64,000 nt of DNA, from NCBI GenBank assembly GCA_937926205.1, contig CALEYL010000046.1, forward strand, positions 62,001 through 126,000. Reading direction: 5' to 3'. Below the pieces are notes generated by a model. That model had not been told where the DNA came from and did not search any database. It saw only the letters and a program-made list of their open reading frames with translations. The DNA comes from an uncultured Saprospiraceae bacterium (GTDB lineage Bacteria > Bacteroidota > Bacteroidia > Chitinophagales > Saprospiraceae). The position numbers were made by a program, and so were the translations under genes. Below are positions 1 through 10,000 of this stretch, in pieces (within the stretch, counting starts at the first letter, position 1; every line of letters starts with the position of its first letter).

Positions 1-1
1 G

Positions 2-1456
2 GCATACGGCATCAAAACTTATCCAACAGGGCTATATGGCGGCGGCGGCAAACCGCCTCCCAAAATCGTAAACGGGCAAGTCACGGTTATTCCTCCGGCG
101 GCGCCCGATCCGACGCCTTTCGGAGTGACAAAGGCAGTGAAGGAAAACAAATTCATCCGACTCCAAAAAAACCATCTGAGCCTGGTTCCTTCCGACACCA
201 CCATGTGGGTCCTGTCGTATAAAAACATTTATAAGGAAGGGGTTCCTATATCCGGCGAAGTCTACCTGTTTTTCAACAGTCCTGTGGAGCGCGTCCGGAT
301 TGATCCGCGGAACGGAGACACCACCATCGTTTTGTCGGAAATTGCCGGAATTCCTCAATTCGGAAGTTTCAAAAACGACACAACTTTGTTTTATTTCCCA
401 AAAACCCTGCCCAAAACCATCCAGCTCAATACCAGTATTTTCGGGTCCGGGAGCAGAATCAACAGCTCTTTTAAAAATGCCCTGCTCTGGCGTTTTGATA
501 CCCTGAACTACAACGAAGAACGGCACTTGTTCATCCAGTTTAAGAACGACCCGGATCTGCTGGATAAATTCCCGGATGATGAAAAAGGCAGGGTTGAGTT
601 TCTGGCTATGATGACGGGAGGCGTACCGGGCGATCTTTCGCCTGCGGAATCGGCATTGGCGGAGGAGTTTGGACTCAACGAAATGTTGTCCCCGGGCGGA
701 CTGGAAACCATTTTTGGACAGGTATTCAGCCAGTTGAATCCGCAGGGGCAACCGACGCCAAACTTTCAATCTTTTCAGCCATCAGGCCGGATCATAGACC
801 TGCAACTGCTGACATCGAGCCTTTCCAAGGCCCACGATCCGAATCAAATGCGGGTAGATGCCTGTGCTTGTCCGGCTGACGGCGCAGGGGCCCAGAAACT
901 GCTTTGTACCGTAGATTTTGTCAACGATGGGCACGCTTCTACCAGCAATGTTTATGTAACGGTTCATTTTCCGGAAGGCGTAGACATCAACAGCATCAGC
1001 GATCAGCCGATTAAAATACATCCCGAACTTCAGGCAGCTGCGGTGAACAGCGCGGTTGAACTGGAGCGCAATGTGGCCGAAAATACCATCACCTGGAAGT
1101 TTCTAAATTTCGCCATCCACTCTGTCTGGGAATATGGAGAAGGAGACCCGATGACTTATGGCCAGATCATTTTCAGTGCGCTGACCAAAACGGGCACCAA
1201 ACTCGAAGACATCGGTGAAATCGTCGCCTGTATTCGTTTTGACGATCCAAACGGCGCCCCTGTTTGCACCGTTCCGGTTAAACCGGTAGCGCTCGTTGCC
1301 GACGGAAGCGCGACCAGCATGGAGGCTCAGAATATGCTGCAATGTGACGCCTGCACCAGCGGTGGTGACGGATTCGGCATGCCCCTTTGGCTTGTCCTGC
1401 TGCTTGCCGTAATCATACTGCTTAGTTTGTGGATTGTGTACACCGAATCAAAATAA
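2..1456 (+). CDS. Secreted or surface protein with C-terminal membrane anchor (5' partial)
   Basis: The frame is open from the first base of the window, so the gene starts upstream; a GTG at 125 is only an internal codon. I do not recognise a named family for the first half. The middle (around 840-1110) has a VDACAC...VNDGHASTSNVYV stretch followed by an FPEGVDI segment, which looks like the beta-rich DUF11-type repeats of surface proteins; this is a weak resemblance. A CDAC motif comes near the end, then a hydrophobic segment of about 20 residues (roughly 1380-1440) and a short tail ending YTESK, so the chain is probably tail-anchored. The next gene, a CHAT peptidase, has the same C-terminal design and direction. 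The gap between them holds a repeat element, so a shared transcript is uncertain. Confidence 0.7.
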   Translation, partial: AYGIKTYPTGLYGGGGKPPPKIVNGQVTVIPPAAPDPTPFGVTKAVKENKFIRLQKNHLSLVPSDTTMWVLSYKNIYKEGVPISGEVYLFFNSPVERVRIDPRNGDTTIVLSEIAGIPQFGSFKNDTTLFYFPKTLPKTIQLNTSIFGSGSRINSSFKNALLWRFDTLNYNEERHLFIQFKNDPDLLDKFPDDEKGRVEFLAMMTGGVPGDLSPAESALAEEFGLNEMLSPGGLETIFGQVFSQLNPQGQPTPNFQSFQPSGRIIDLQLLTSSLSKAHDPNQMRVDACACPADGAGAQKLLCTVDFVNDGHASTSNVYVTVHFPEGVDINSISDQPIKIHPELQAAAVNSAVELERNVAENTITWKFLNFAIHSVWEYGEGDPMTYGQIIFSALTKTGTKLEDIGEIVACIRFDDPNGAPVCTVPVKPVALVADGSATSMEAQNMLQCDACTSGGDGFGMPLWLVLLLAVIILLSLWIVYTESK

Positions 1457-1464
1457 GGGTTATC

Positions 1465-1605
1465 TGTCTCTTTAGGGTCCGATAGCTGCGTTATGCTCGG
1501 CCCCAAAAACAGTCATTTCGTTTCGACTCCGCTCAACGAACGACCGTTGAGCGGAGTCGAAACGGGCCTTTGCAAGCCTTGCTCTCGAACCCTGAAGAGC
1601 AGACA
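1465..1605. repeat. TIR-bounded palindromic intergenic element, copy A
   Basis: The element starts TGTCT at 1465 and ends AGACA at 1605, with imperfect inverted ends (TGTCTCTTTAGGGT against AACCCTGAAGAGCAGACA). Flank-proximal parts, for example CTCGGCCCCAAAAACAGTC and GGGCCTTTGCAAGCCTTG, recur in the element at 46886-47046. The centre holds a hairpin with perfect 20-bp arms at 1519-1538 and 1545-1564 and a 6-nt loop; copy B has different sequence there. It looks like a non-autonomous mobile or recombinogenic repeat that accepts nested palindromes. No coding potential is seen. Confidence 0.65.
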
Positions 1606-1762
1606 ACCAACTAAATAGTGGATACTTAAAAAAAAGTACAAATTTGCCTTCCCGCTGAGCGGGACAAGTTTTACCAATTTGCCCTCTGCCCTTTCAAACA
1701 CCCGCCGACTTATTTTGAAATTTCGCAGCGAAGCCTTCTTCGGCTGTAACAAACCCTCCATC

Positions 1763-4624
1763 ATGCGCTATTTCCTGCTATTTGGCTTGTTGTTTACAAA
1801 TATCGTTCTTGCTTTTTCAGGCAACAAGATTGACCATGCCCATACTTATGCGGATGAAGCAATGGTTCAGGTCAGAGAAAACTGCCCGGAAGGCGTTGTT
1901 GACAACCTGCAAAAAGCGTTAAAATTTTTCCGGGATCAGGACGACCTCGTTAGCTGGATTTCGGCGTGTAAAGCGGTCGCCAAAATTTACCGCGATGAAA
2001 AAGGCTTACCCGAACAAGCCCTGCCCTATTTAAAAGCCTGTCTGCCCGATAAACTCTGGCGGCAACCGGCAACGCCTGCCGAATGGGAAGAACTCGGATG
2101 GCTGTATGTCAACCTTGCGCATACTTACAATTATGGCTTAGAGCAATATCCCGATGCTGCCCGGTATTACAACGAGGCCAAAAACATATTGGTAGACCAG
2201 CTAAAAAAAGAAGATTCTGAAACGGCCGTTTTTATTTTTCAGGCATTGGGAAATGTAGATACCCGGCTTGGCGACTACGAGGCAGCAGAAGTTTTGCTTG
2301 AGAAATTCCGCGCAATTGCCCTGGCCGAACAAGACAACGGGCTTGCAGCTGAAGCTTATAGCGACCTCGGCATTTTGTACGAAACCATGGGCCGCCACAA
2401 CGACGCCATTGCCAGTTGCCAGAAAGGCCTGAAGCTTCCGGATTTGAATCTGGTCGCCAAAGGCCTGCTTTTGGGCAATTTATCCAAAGCAAGTCTGGCA
2501 ATCGGCAAACTCAGCGATGCTGAAAAATATGCCCTGCGCGCCGAAGCCAGTTTTGGAGAAGCGGTCACGGCTTACGATTTTGAATACGCCCGCCATTATC
2601 AGGCCGGAATCTGGTCGCTGCTGGGAAATGTTTACCACCTGATGGGCCGAAATACCGAAGCTGACCGGGCTTTTGGCACTGCTTTCGAATTATTCACCCA
2701 GTTATATGGCCAGCGCAACAGCCGCGATATTGGCAAACTGTTCATTTCCCGGGGACAGATATTCTCGGATACTGACCCCGATCAGGCTCTGGCTTATTTT
2801 CAACAAGCCCTGCAAAGTGTTTTAGAGAATTTTCATCCTGAAAGTTATCGCGACAACCCGTCTGCGCGGGATTTGTTTGCCGAAAACACCCTCATGGAAG
2901 CCCTTTCAGGAAAAGCGGAAGCTTTGCGGGCGCGGTTCCGGCATTGTGGTGAACCGGAAGACCTCCGTACGGCACTGGCTTGCCACGAACTGATTTTTGA
3001 AGCGGAGAAACAGTTGCGCCATTCGTACCACTACGAGTCCTCCAAACTAACCAATATTGAAGAAAGTTATGAGCGTTGCGAACACGCCATCGCCATTGCG
3101 CTGCAACTGCTTGAATTGACGGGCGAAGTGTCCTACAAAGCCCAGGCTTTTACTTTCGCAGAACGCAGCAGGGGCATTTTACTCATGGAAGCTTTCCGGA
3201 AAGCAGACGCAGAAAATATTGCAGGTATTCCACAGGAGACACGTCTTCGTGAGCGGCAGCTCCAGGCAGACGTTGCGCTGGCGGAAGAACGCCTGTTTCA
3301 GGGCAGTATTGAAGCGGCTAATGAGCAGGAACTGGAGCGATTGAGAACAAGTCTCTGGAACACCCGGCAGGCCTATGCTTCCTGGATGCGGGAAATCGAG
3401 GAAACCTACCCGCAGTACTACAACCTGAAGTACAATTTCACCTGTGTTTCTCCCGAACAAGTGCGCCAAAGCATGGACAAAGACGCCGCCCTGCTGGAGT
3501 ATTTTGTGGGGGCCCAACAGATTTACCTTTTCGTGCTGTCCCGTGATCGCTTCGAAATCATTCCGATTGAGAAAAATTTCCCGTTGGAGACCTGGGTCAT
3601 GAACCTGCGCAGCAGCATCGTCGGGTTTCAAAACGCCGGCTCCGGGCAGTCACAGCTTTGCGATACGTATACTGAACTTGCCTGGCAGCTTTACAACAAA
3701 CTGATAGCGCCTGCAGGCCAGACCAATCCACTGCCACAACAACTGACCATCGTTCCGGCAGGCGTGCTGGCTTACCTGCCCTTCGACGCCCTGCTTACAG
3801 CGCAACCGGCTCAACCTTGCCGTTTTAAGGAGTACCCTTATTTGTTGCGGCAACACAGCATCGGCTATGGTTATTCGGCTACGCTTCAGGAAACCCTGAA
3901 AAGCATGCCGGCAGGCAAGCGGAATTTTGGCGGATTTGCACCGGAATTTACCGGCAAAGCAGGCCTGGTTGCCTTGCAATACAACATCCAAACCATAAAT
4001 GACATCGGAGAAACAACCAGTGGATCGGTTTTTACCGGAGAGCAGGCCTCCGTTGAACGTTTTTTACAATCTGCTTCCGATTTTGGGGTACTGCACTTAG
4101 CCACCCACGCACAAGCCAATACCACTTCCGGTAATTTTTCTTTCGTGGTGTTGTCTGACGGCCAGGGAGGCTACGATTCTCTTTTTGTCAAAGACCTCTA
4201 CCTGCTCGACCTCTCTGCCGCCGCTATGGTGGTTCTGAGTGCCTGTGAAACGGCAGATGGCGCACTGTATAAAGGCGAAGGCGTAGTCAGTCTGGCCCGC
4301 GCTTTCCTGTATGCAGGCGCCCGCAGCGTGTTAACGACCTTTTGGTCCATTAATGACGTGGCGAATAAACAGCTGATGAGCGAATTTTATGTTTACCTGA
4401 AAAAAGGGCTGAGTAAAACAGAGGCGCTGAGGCAGGCTAAATTAACGCAGATTAAAGACGGCGACAGCCGCGACGCACATCCGGTATATTGGGCCGCTTT
4501 TACTGCCATTGGCGATGATGCACCGGTTTATCGCCGGGATGGCTGGTTGTTCTGGGCCGGATTTGGCCTGTTGGGTTTGATTGGGATTGTGGGGTGGAGC
4601 TCCAGGGGGAAGGTTAAAGGTTAA
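1763..4624 (+). CDS. TPR-CHAT domain peptidase-like protein, tail-anchored
   Basis: CHAT proteins are caspase-like cysteine peptidases of the clan that includes separase; the TPR array usually binds a partner or substrate. I chose ATG 1763 because it begins a clean signal peptide (MRYFLLFGLLFTNIVLAFSG); the open frame extends upstream only through a TTG. Residues about 30-450 are helical TPR repeats, a coiled helical linker follows, and the CHAT domain fills about 640-930. The catalytic pair is visible: His782 in HLATHA and Cys828 in LSACET, followed by the conserved GEGVVSLARAFLYAGARSV segment. A hydrophobic segment close to the C-terminus (GWLFWAGFGLLGLIGIVGW) with a basic tail suggests a periplasmic enzyme anchored in the membrane. 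Its substrate is unknown. The upstream neighbour has a similar C-terminal anchor. Confidence 0.85.
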   Translation: MRYFLLFGLLFTNIVLAFSGNKIDHAHTYADEAMVQVRENCPEGVVDNLQKALKFFRDQDDLVSWISACKAVAKIYRDEKGLPEQALPYLKACLPDKLWRQPATPAEWEELGWLYVNLAHTYNYGLEQYPDAARYYNEAKNILVDQLKKEDSETAVFIFQALGNVDTRLGDYEAAEVLLEKFRAIALAEQDNGLAAEAYSDLGILYETMGRHNDAIASCQKGLKLPDLNLVAKGLLLGNLSKASLAIGKLSDAEKYALRAEASFGEAVTAYDFEYARHYQAGIWSLLGNVYHLMGRNTEADRAFGTAFELFTQLYGQRNSRDIGKLFISRGQIFSDTDPDQALAYFQQALQSVLENFHPESYRDNPSARDLFAENTLMEALSGKAEALRARFRHCGEPEDLRTALACHELIFEAEKQLRHSYHYESSKLTNIEESYERCEHAIAIALQLLELTGEVSYKAQAFTFAERSRGILLMEAFRKADAENIAGIPQETRLRERQLQADVALAEERLFQGSIEAANEQELERLRTSLWNTRQAYASWMREIEETYPQYYNLKYNFTCVSPEQVRQSMDKDAALLEYFVGAQQIYLFVLSRDRFEIIPIEKNFPLETWVMNLRSSIVGFQNAGSGQSQLCDTYTELAWQLYNKLIAPAGQTNPLPQQLTIVPAGVLAYLPFDALLTAQPAQPCRFKEYPYLLRQHSIGYGYSATLQETLKSMPAGKRNFGGFAPEFTGKAGLVALQYNIQTINDIGETTSGSVFTGEQASVERFLQSASDFGVLHLATHAQANTTSGNFSFVVLSDGQGGYDSLFVKDLYLLDLSAAAMVVLSACETADGALYKGEGVVSLARAFLYAGARSVLTTFWSINDVANKQLMSEFYVYLKKGLSKTEALRQAKLTQIKDGDSRDAHPVYWAAFTAIGDDAPVYRRDGWLFWAGFGLLGLIGIVGWSSRGKVKG

Positions 4625-4838
4625 AGGGTAAAGGATAAAGGTTAAAGGTTAAAGGTTAAAGGGTAAAGGTTAAAGGGGGCAGACTGCTTTCATTGAGCAA
4701 TATGCTCCGTCCACCGTCCACCGTCCACCGTCCACCGTCTACCGTCCACCGTTTTTAAGGTTAAAGGGGGCAGACTGCTAATTGGAGCAGTATTCTCCGT
4801 CTACCGTCCACCGTCCACCGTCTACCGTCCACCGTTTT
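4620..4838. repeat. Compound heptameric tandem repeats (GGTTAAA and CCGTCCA), duplicated unit
   Basis: From about 4620 to 4676 the sequence is eight degenerate copies of the 7-mer GGTTAAA. From about 4706 six copies of CCGTCCA follow. A larger unit (GGTTAAAGGGGGCAGACTGC, a variable stretch, then CCGTCCA copies) is present twice, at about 4668-4754 and 4757-4836. The repeats lie between the convergent CHAT gene and prmA. No T-run hairpin is seen, so the block itself may be what separates the two transcripts. Confidence 0.85.
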
Positions 4839-5679
4839 AAAGGTTCTTTTCGGCTCCGCTCAGCAATATTGCCATCCAATTTCCCCGTTTTTGTTGACCA
4901 AATTCGCGAAAGCCCTGTGCTGTAGCCATTTCCATGATGACCGGTTCGTCATCGTGCAGAATGCCGGAGATCAGCAATTGGCCATTTGCGGAAAGGCGTT
5001 TGCGCAATTCCGGCAACGAAGCCAGGATTACATTCCGGTTGATATTGGCGAGGATAAGGTCGTAGGTAGCAGGGGGCACATCGTCGAGGGTTCCGTAAAA
5101 GGCCTTGATTTTGTCTCCTACCCCATTCAGTAGGGCGTGTTCGAGGGTGTTTTCATAAGCCGGGTATTCGTTATCGACTGCATCAACACCGGCGGCGCCC
5201 AGTTGTGCGGCCAGTATGGCGAGTATGCCCGTGCCGCAGCCGTAATCAAATACCCTTTTATCTTTAAGGTCTAAATGGCTCATCTGGTCCATCATCATCC
5301 AGGTTGTTTCGTGGTGACCGGTACCAAAAGCCATTTTGGGTCGGATGACAATTTCGTGCGCCACGCCTTCAAAAGGCGGGTGGAATTCGGCGCGGATGCC
5401 ACAAAAATCATTTACCCGTACTTCCTGAAAATTGGATTCCCAAACAGCATTCCAATTCTCTTTTTCCACCTCCACAATGTCGTAGGTAAAGGGATAATCA
5501 GATTGCAATTCCCTGACCTGAAGCTCAGTTGCTGCAACATCGGCTCCGGGAGGTAAATAAGCATTCATGCCTTCGGCTGTATCTTCGAAAGAATCAAAGG
5601 GCAATTCGGCCAAAAATGCCAGTAAAATTTCACGCCATTCCGGCGCAGTAGCGATTGAAAACTGCCGGTATTTGTCCAT
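4837..5679 (-). CDS. prmA: Ribosomal protein L11 methyltransferase
   Basis: PrmA trimethylates lysines and the N-terminal amine of ribosomal protein L11 in the cytoplasm, using S-adenosylmethionine. The 280-residue chain has the normal two-part layout: an N-terminal substrate-recognition domain and a Rossmann methyltransferase domain. The family segment MAFGTGHHETT is present, followed by the SAM-binding loop FDYGCGTGILAI and the acidic DAVDNE strand end. A later ILANINRNV matches the catalytic NPxx-like position of PrmA (NANI type). The start codon ATG overlaps the folD stop codon by one base (TAATG), which indicates translational coupling to folD. Confidence 0.93.
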   Translation of the reverse strand: MDKYRQFSIATAPEWREILLAFLAELPFDSFEDTAEGMNAYLPPGADVAATELQVRELQSDYPFTYDIVEVEKENWNAVWESNFQEVRVNDFCGIRAEFHPPFEGVAHEIVIRPKMAFGTGHHETTWMMMDQMSHLDLKDKRVFDYGCGTGILAILAAQLGAAGVDAVDNEYPAYENTLEHALLNGVGDKIKAFYGTLDDVPPATYDLILANINRNVILASLPELRKRLSANGQLLISGILHDDEPVIMEMATAQGFREFGQQKRGNWMAILLSGAEKNL

Positions 5680-6557
5680 TAAAAAACTTCTTTGTTGTAT
5701 GCCTTCAGGGTATTCATCAGCAAAGCAATAACCGTCAGTTGGCCAACGCCGCCCGGTACCGGAGTAATCCAGGAAGCTTTCGGTTCAACGCCTTTAAAGT
5801 CAACATCCCCGGCGAGTCGGTAACCCCTCGGCGCGTTTTCATCATCCACCCGGTTGATGCCGACATCGATGACCACGGCGCCTTCTTTAACCATATCCGC
5901 TTTAATGAATTCAGGGCTGCCGATTGCAGCTATCAGGATATCGGCCCGCAAAGTATGGGCTTTAATGTCTTTGGTTCGGCTGTGGCAAAGCGTCACAGTG
6001 GCGTCTCCGGGATATCCTTTCCGCGACAGCAGCAGGCTCATCGGCGTTCCAACAATGTTGCTGCGGCCCACCACCACGACTTCTTTGCCTGAAGTTGGTA
6101 TTTCGTAGCGTCGCAACATTTCCAGAATGCCAAAAGGCGTGGCCGGAAGAAAGGCAGGCAAGCCCTGCGCCATGCGGCCAAAATTGACCGGATGAAAGCC
6201 ATCAACGTCTTTGTCTGGGCGAATGGCTAAAGTAATGGCATCCTCACGGATGTGCTTCGGCAATGGCAACTGAACGATGAAGCCGTCAATTTCCGGATTA
6301 TCATTCAACGAAGCGACAATTTCGAGCAGTTCTGCCTCTGTTACCTCTGCAGGCCGGCGAATGAGCGTAGAAGCGTAGCCTATTTCAGCGCAGGATTTGA
6401 CCTTGTTGCCTACATAAGCCTGGCTCGCGGGATCCTCTCCTACCAATACTGCGGCGAGGTGCGGCACACGTTTGCCTGCTTCCTGCAGCGCTGCTACCGA
6501 TGTTGCCAGTTCTTTTTTGATGGTTGCGGCCAATTGTTTGCCATCGAGAATTGCCAT
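5679..6557 (-). CDS. folD: Bifunctional methylenetetrahydrofolate dehydrogenase/cyclohydrolase
   Basis: FolD interconverts 5,10-methylene-, methenyl- and 10-formyl-tetrahydrofolate using NADP, feeding purine and formyl-Met synthesis. I place the start at ATG 6557 (MAILDGKQLAA), the family N-terminus; upstream in-frame sequence runs through a low-complexity heptamer repeat and is not protein-like. The 292-residue length is normal. Visible motifs are YVGNKVKSC with the catalytic lysine (Lys54, equivalent to Lys56 of E. coli), the signature GFIVQLPLP, the DKDVDGFHPVN segment, VVVGRSNIVGTP and the C-terminal PVPGGVGQLTV. It is first in a two-gene operon with prmA, with a -7-like TACTTTTG 52-59 bases upstream. 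Confidence 0.95.
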   Translation of the reverse strand: MAILDGKQLAATIKKELATSVAALQEAGKRVPHLAAVLVGEDPASQAYVGNKVKSCAEIGYASTLIRRPAEVTEAELLEIVASLNDNPEIDGFIVQLPLPKHIREDAITLAIRPDKDVDGFHPVNFGRMAQGLPAFLPATPFGILEMLRRYEIPTSGKEVVVVGRSNIVGTPMSLLLSRKGYPGDATVTLCHSRTKDIKAHTLRADILIAAIGSPEFIKADMVKEGAVVIDVGINRVDDENAPRGYRLAGDVDFKGVEPKASWITPVPGGVGQLTVIALLMNTLKAYNKEVF

Positions 6558-6608
6558 AAATAAAATGTTTTGGGTCCAGCCCTCCGGGCAGACGATTGAA
6601 TGAAGCAA

Positions 6609-6616
6609 CAAAAGTA
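6609..6616 (-). promoter_or_regulatory. Candidate -7 element of the folD-prmA operon
   Basis: On the minus strand this reads TACTTTTG, a full match to the Bacteroidota -7 consensus TAnnTTTG. It would give a leader of about 45 nt before the folD ATG. The region where the -33 TTG would lie is occupied by the 7-bp AAGTAGR repeat, and no clear TTG is there. Confidence 0.4.
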
Positions 6617-6662
6617 GGAAGTAGGAAGTAGAAAGTAGTGGGTAGAGGGTAGAAAGTAGAAG
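6611..6662. repeat. Heptameric tandem repeat (AAGTAGR)
   Basis: About seven degenerate copies of a 7-mer (AAGTAGG, AAGTAGA, GGGTAGA and similar) lie directly upstream of the folD -7 element. Same class as the other 7-bp arrays in this window but a different core word. Confidence 0.8.
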
Positions 6663-7009
6663 GTTTAAAGATTTTTGCCGGCTATTCACAAGAGTGGACG
6701 GTGATGGTAGCGATCAACAACATGCCCCTGAAAAAAGAGCACGTATTTTTTTTATCAATTAGGGAAACTATGAAGGGTAATTTTATAAATTTGCAACTGC
6801 TGGCAATAAAAATCGGCATCCTGGCAAGAGCGCCCTTATTTTATTGCAGGCAAAAGGACACCCTCGTAATCTCCATTAAGATCGACCATTCTGTTGAAGT
6901 CGCCTAAAAAGCTTGAAAAAGAAGCTTTTGGCAACATTCCATGAACAAATCTCCGGATCATTTTTCGGAATTGAACCGATGTCTTACTATCTCCCTGTTG
7001 AAGTTTGTC

Positions 7010-7057
7010 TTGCAGTGTGCAATTTTTTTACTGCATCTGCTTGGGTGTTTCGCACCC
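7010..7057 (+). promoter_or_regulatory. Possible leader attenuator of the SprB-like gene
   Basis: A 5-bp stem with a 3-nt loop (TTGCA GTG TGCAA) runs straight into TTTTTTT (7023-7029), a small intrinsic-terminator shape. Fourteen bases later a GGGTG(TTTCG)CACCC hairpin with TTT follows, and the ATG is at 7100. The arrangement would suit conditional termination upstream of a very large gene, but the first stem is weak. Confidence 0.25.
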
Positions 7058-7099
7058 TTTAAACTATTATTAACCCGTTTTTATAAAGAATTCCTACAG

Positions 7100-10000
7100 A
7101 TGAGTGCAAAACTACGGAAGCTCTTTGCGCCGACGGTCGCCTTTTTAATGACGGCCTTTATGACGCAGGCGCAAAATTATCTAATGAACGGGACCCCCAT
7201 CACGGATTGCAATGGGTTTTTCATTGATAGTGGTGGAAACAGTGGCCCGTACGGTCCAAATGAGAGTTTTACAACAACCATTTGCCCGGATGGCAGTACG
7301 GGTACCCATACGCAACTCTTTTTTCCGAACATACAACTGGGAACAGGGGATTTGCTTTGCTTTTACGACGGACCAAACACCGCAGCGCCTCAGCTGACCT
7401 GTTCAGACCAGTTTTTGCCGAATACGCCCATCATTGTACAAGCTACGGCAGCCAACCCGGGCGGGTGTCTTACCGTCACCTTCATTTCTGACGGCACTGA
7501 TCAGGGCAATGGGTGGAATGCAGAGATCAACTGCATTGCTGCCTGTCAAACCATAAGAACAGAACTGGTGACAACAGATCCGATGGTCATGCCAGTGGAT
7601 ACCGGCTGGATGGATGCCTGTCCGGGTCAAAGGGTATTTCTGAGTGCCCGGGGTGTTTATCCCCAAAACGGTGTCATTTATAACCATTCCGATTTCACCT
7701 CCAGCTTTCTCTGGGAATTTGGCGATGGTTCGATGGCAGTAGGCCCTTCTGTTTCCAAAATTTACGACGAACCCGGCGGCTACATCGTGCAGCTGACCAT
7801 TACCGACCAGTTCGGTTGTAAAAACACGAATTTTATCAATCAACGCGTCCGGATTTCCACCCGACCGAGTTTCAACATCAATACGGACCTGCTGCCGCAA
7901 ATCTGCGTCGGCGACAGCGTTCATCTCAATGCTGTAGTGGATACCATTTTGCCAGATTACACCCTTTCGGTCCTCCCTACCGGAAGTAGTTTTCAGGCGG
8001 GTGGTATTTTGTCTGACTCCCTGCCGCTACCCGATGGTACCGGCACCAATTATCAAACCAGTATTGTCATTACCCAATTTTCTCCAGGGCAGGTTTTGAC
8101 CGACATTACGGACCTTCTTGGTATTTGTGTAACGATGGAACATTCCTGGATGCACGACCTTGATGTGTATATTTCCTGTCCCGATGGCACCACCGTGCAG
8201 TTGCAGGATCAGGAATTTATCGGGCATACGGTACACCTTGGAATTCCCTATGAACTGGACGACTTTAATACCCCAAATCCGCCCGCACCGGGCATTGGGT
8301 GGGATTATTGCTGGACACCCACCGGCGCCCAAACCTGGACACAGTACGCCAATGCCCATCCGGGCGCCATCACCATGCCCGCGGGCGATTATGCATCCTT
8401 TCAGAACCTGAATAACCTTTTGGGATGTCCGCTCAACGGCGAATGGATTTTAACCGTACAGGATCAATGGGCCTCTGATAATGGCTGGGTTTTTGAATGG
8501 AGTGTCAATTTTGATCCTTCTATTTTCCCAAGCCTGGAAACCTTCACGCCGCAGATCATCGACTATTCCTGGTCAGCCAACCCCTCCATTTATTATATGG
8601 ACCCCGATTCGATTGGTGCATCACCGATAAATGCAGGAACGGCGAGTTATACGTTTAATGTCATGGACGATTTTGGCTGCAGTTACGACACCACGGTTAA
8701 CGTGATAGTATTGCCGAGCACACACCCCAATTGCCACAGCTGCCAGGAGATTCTGACTCCAGTTGACGATCGTTTGCTGTGTCCGGGCGAAAACACGGTG
8801 CTGGATGTTAGCAGTTCAACGCCATTATCGACCAACGTTACCTTCGAGGCATCACCGTTCTACCCGATCGGATTTTCCAATCACCCGCCATCCAATCCGT
8901 ACCGATCAACCATTGCGGTCAACAGTGTTTCACCACCTGTCCTGTCAAATGCCGTCTTGCAATTGCTCAGCGTTTGCGTCAACATTGAAACCGACTGGGA
9001 CAGCGACCTTAATATTTCACTTCGCTCACCGGCAGGTACTACCATTGATTTGTCTTCGGGCAACGGTGGCAGCGGCGACAACTATACGAATACTTGCTTT
9101 ACGCCTACAGCACCTACTTCCATTACGACCGGTACAGCCCCATTCACGGGAAATTTCCGTCCTGAAGGCAACTGGAACCTGCTGGCGGGTACGCAAATCA
9201 ACGGCAACTGGCAATTGGTCATTACCGATGCATTCGGCATCAACCAGATTGGCAAACTCAATTCGTGGACCATCACCTTTCTTTCTACCAATAACATCAC
9301 TTATACCTGGACACCATCTCAGGGCCTGAGTTGCAACAACTGCGCAACACCGACTGCATCGCCCAATGTGACCCGGACTTATATGGTACAGGCTTCTGAT
9401 AGCTATGGATGTATCCAGCGGGACACCGTAACCGTTGGGGTCGTCAGCGACATCGAAGCGCCGGTCGTCTCCTGCGGCATTACTGCAGACGGGGAGATTA
9501 CGTTTACGTGGACACAGGTAGACAATTTTACAGAATACGAAGTTAATGTCATCACAAACGGATCAGCTTCCGGTTGGCAGGGCCCGGTTTCCGGTTTGTC
9601 TTATGTCGTCGGCAATTTGGTCAACAACGACGACGTCACTTTGGAAGTGCGTGTCAATACCGGTGGGGCTTCGCTGAGTTGTGTCGTTTTAAGCGGCAGC
9701 AGCAGTTGCCAATACGACAATTGTTCCCTGGTTTCAGCAATCAGCAGCACCAACGCGGTGTCCTGTAATGGCGGCAACAATGGAACCGTGCTTGCTACCG
9801 CAACAAGCGACGACCTGCCCATCAGCTATTTCATTGATGGCGCTGCAATTGGACAGCCAAGCGGTAGTTTCAACGGATTGTCGGCAGGCAACCACTTTAT
9901 TGCAGTGGTTGATGCCATCGGGTGCATTGACACCCTTACTTTCAACCTTCCGGAACCACCTGCGCTGACCATTCCATTGCAAATTACACAGGAAGTCAGT

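Larger units (their letters stand above)
6558..7099. other. 542-bp gap between folD and the SprB-like gene
   Basis: Apart from the folD promoter and the heptamer array, this divergent gap holds three short hairpins on the + strand leading into the adhesin gene: AAAAGCTT/AAGCTTTT (6907-6929), TTGCA-GTG-TGCAA followed by seven T (7010-7029), and GGGTG-TTTCG-CACCC (7043-7057). Short open frames at 6701-6907 and an upstream extension from 6941 show no protein-like features. A TAAATTTG at 6786-6793 matches the -7 consensus and could drive a leader of about 300 nt, but no TTG is seen at the right distance. Confidence 0.45.

Noticed and set aside
6558..6689. N-terminal extension of FolD
   Set aside because: It translates a 7-bp repeat (LLSTLYPLLSTSYF) and precedes the normal family start MAILDGK.
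6701..6907. Open frame upstream of the SprB-like gene
   Set aside because: No family, no clear start signal, and it lies in a leader with several hairpins.
6941..7099. N-terminal extension of the SprB-like protein
   Set aside because: The signal peptide begins at ATG 7100; the extension covers hairpins with long T-runs.
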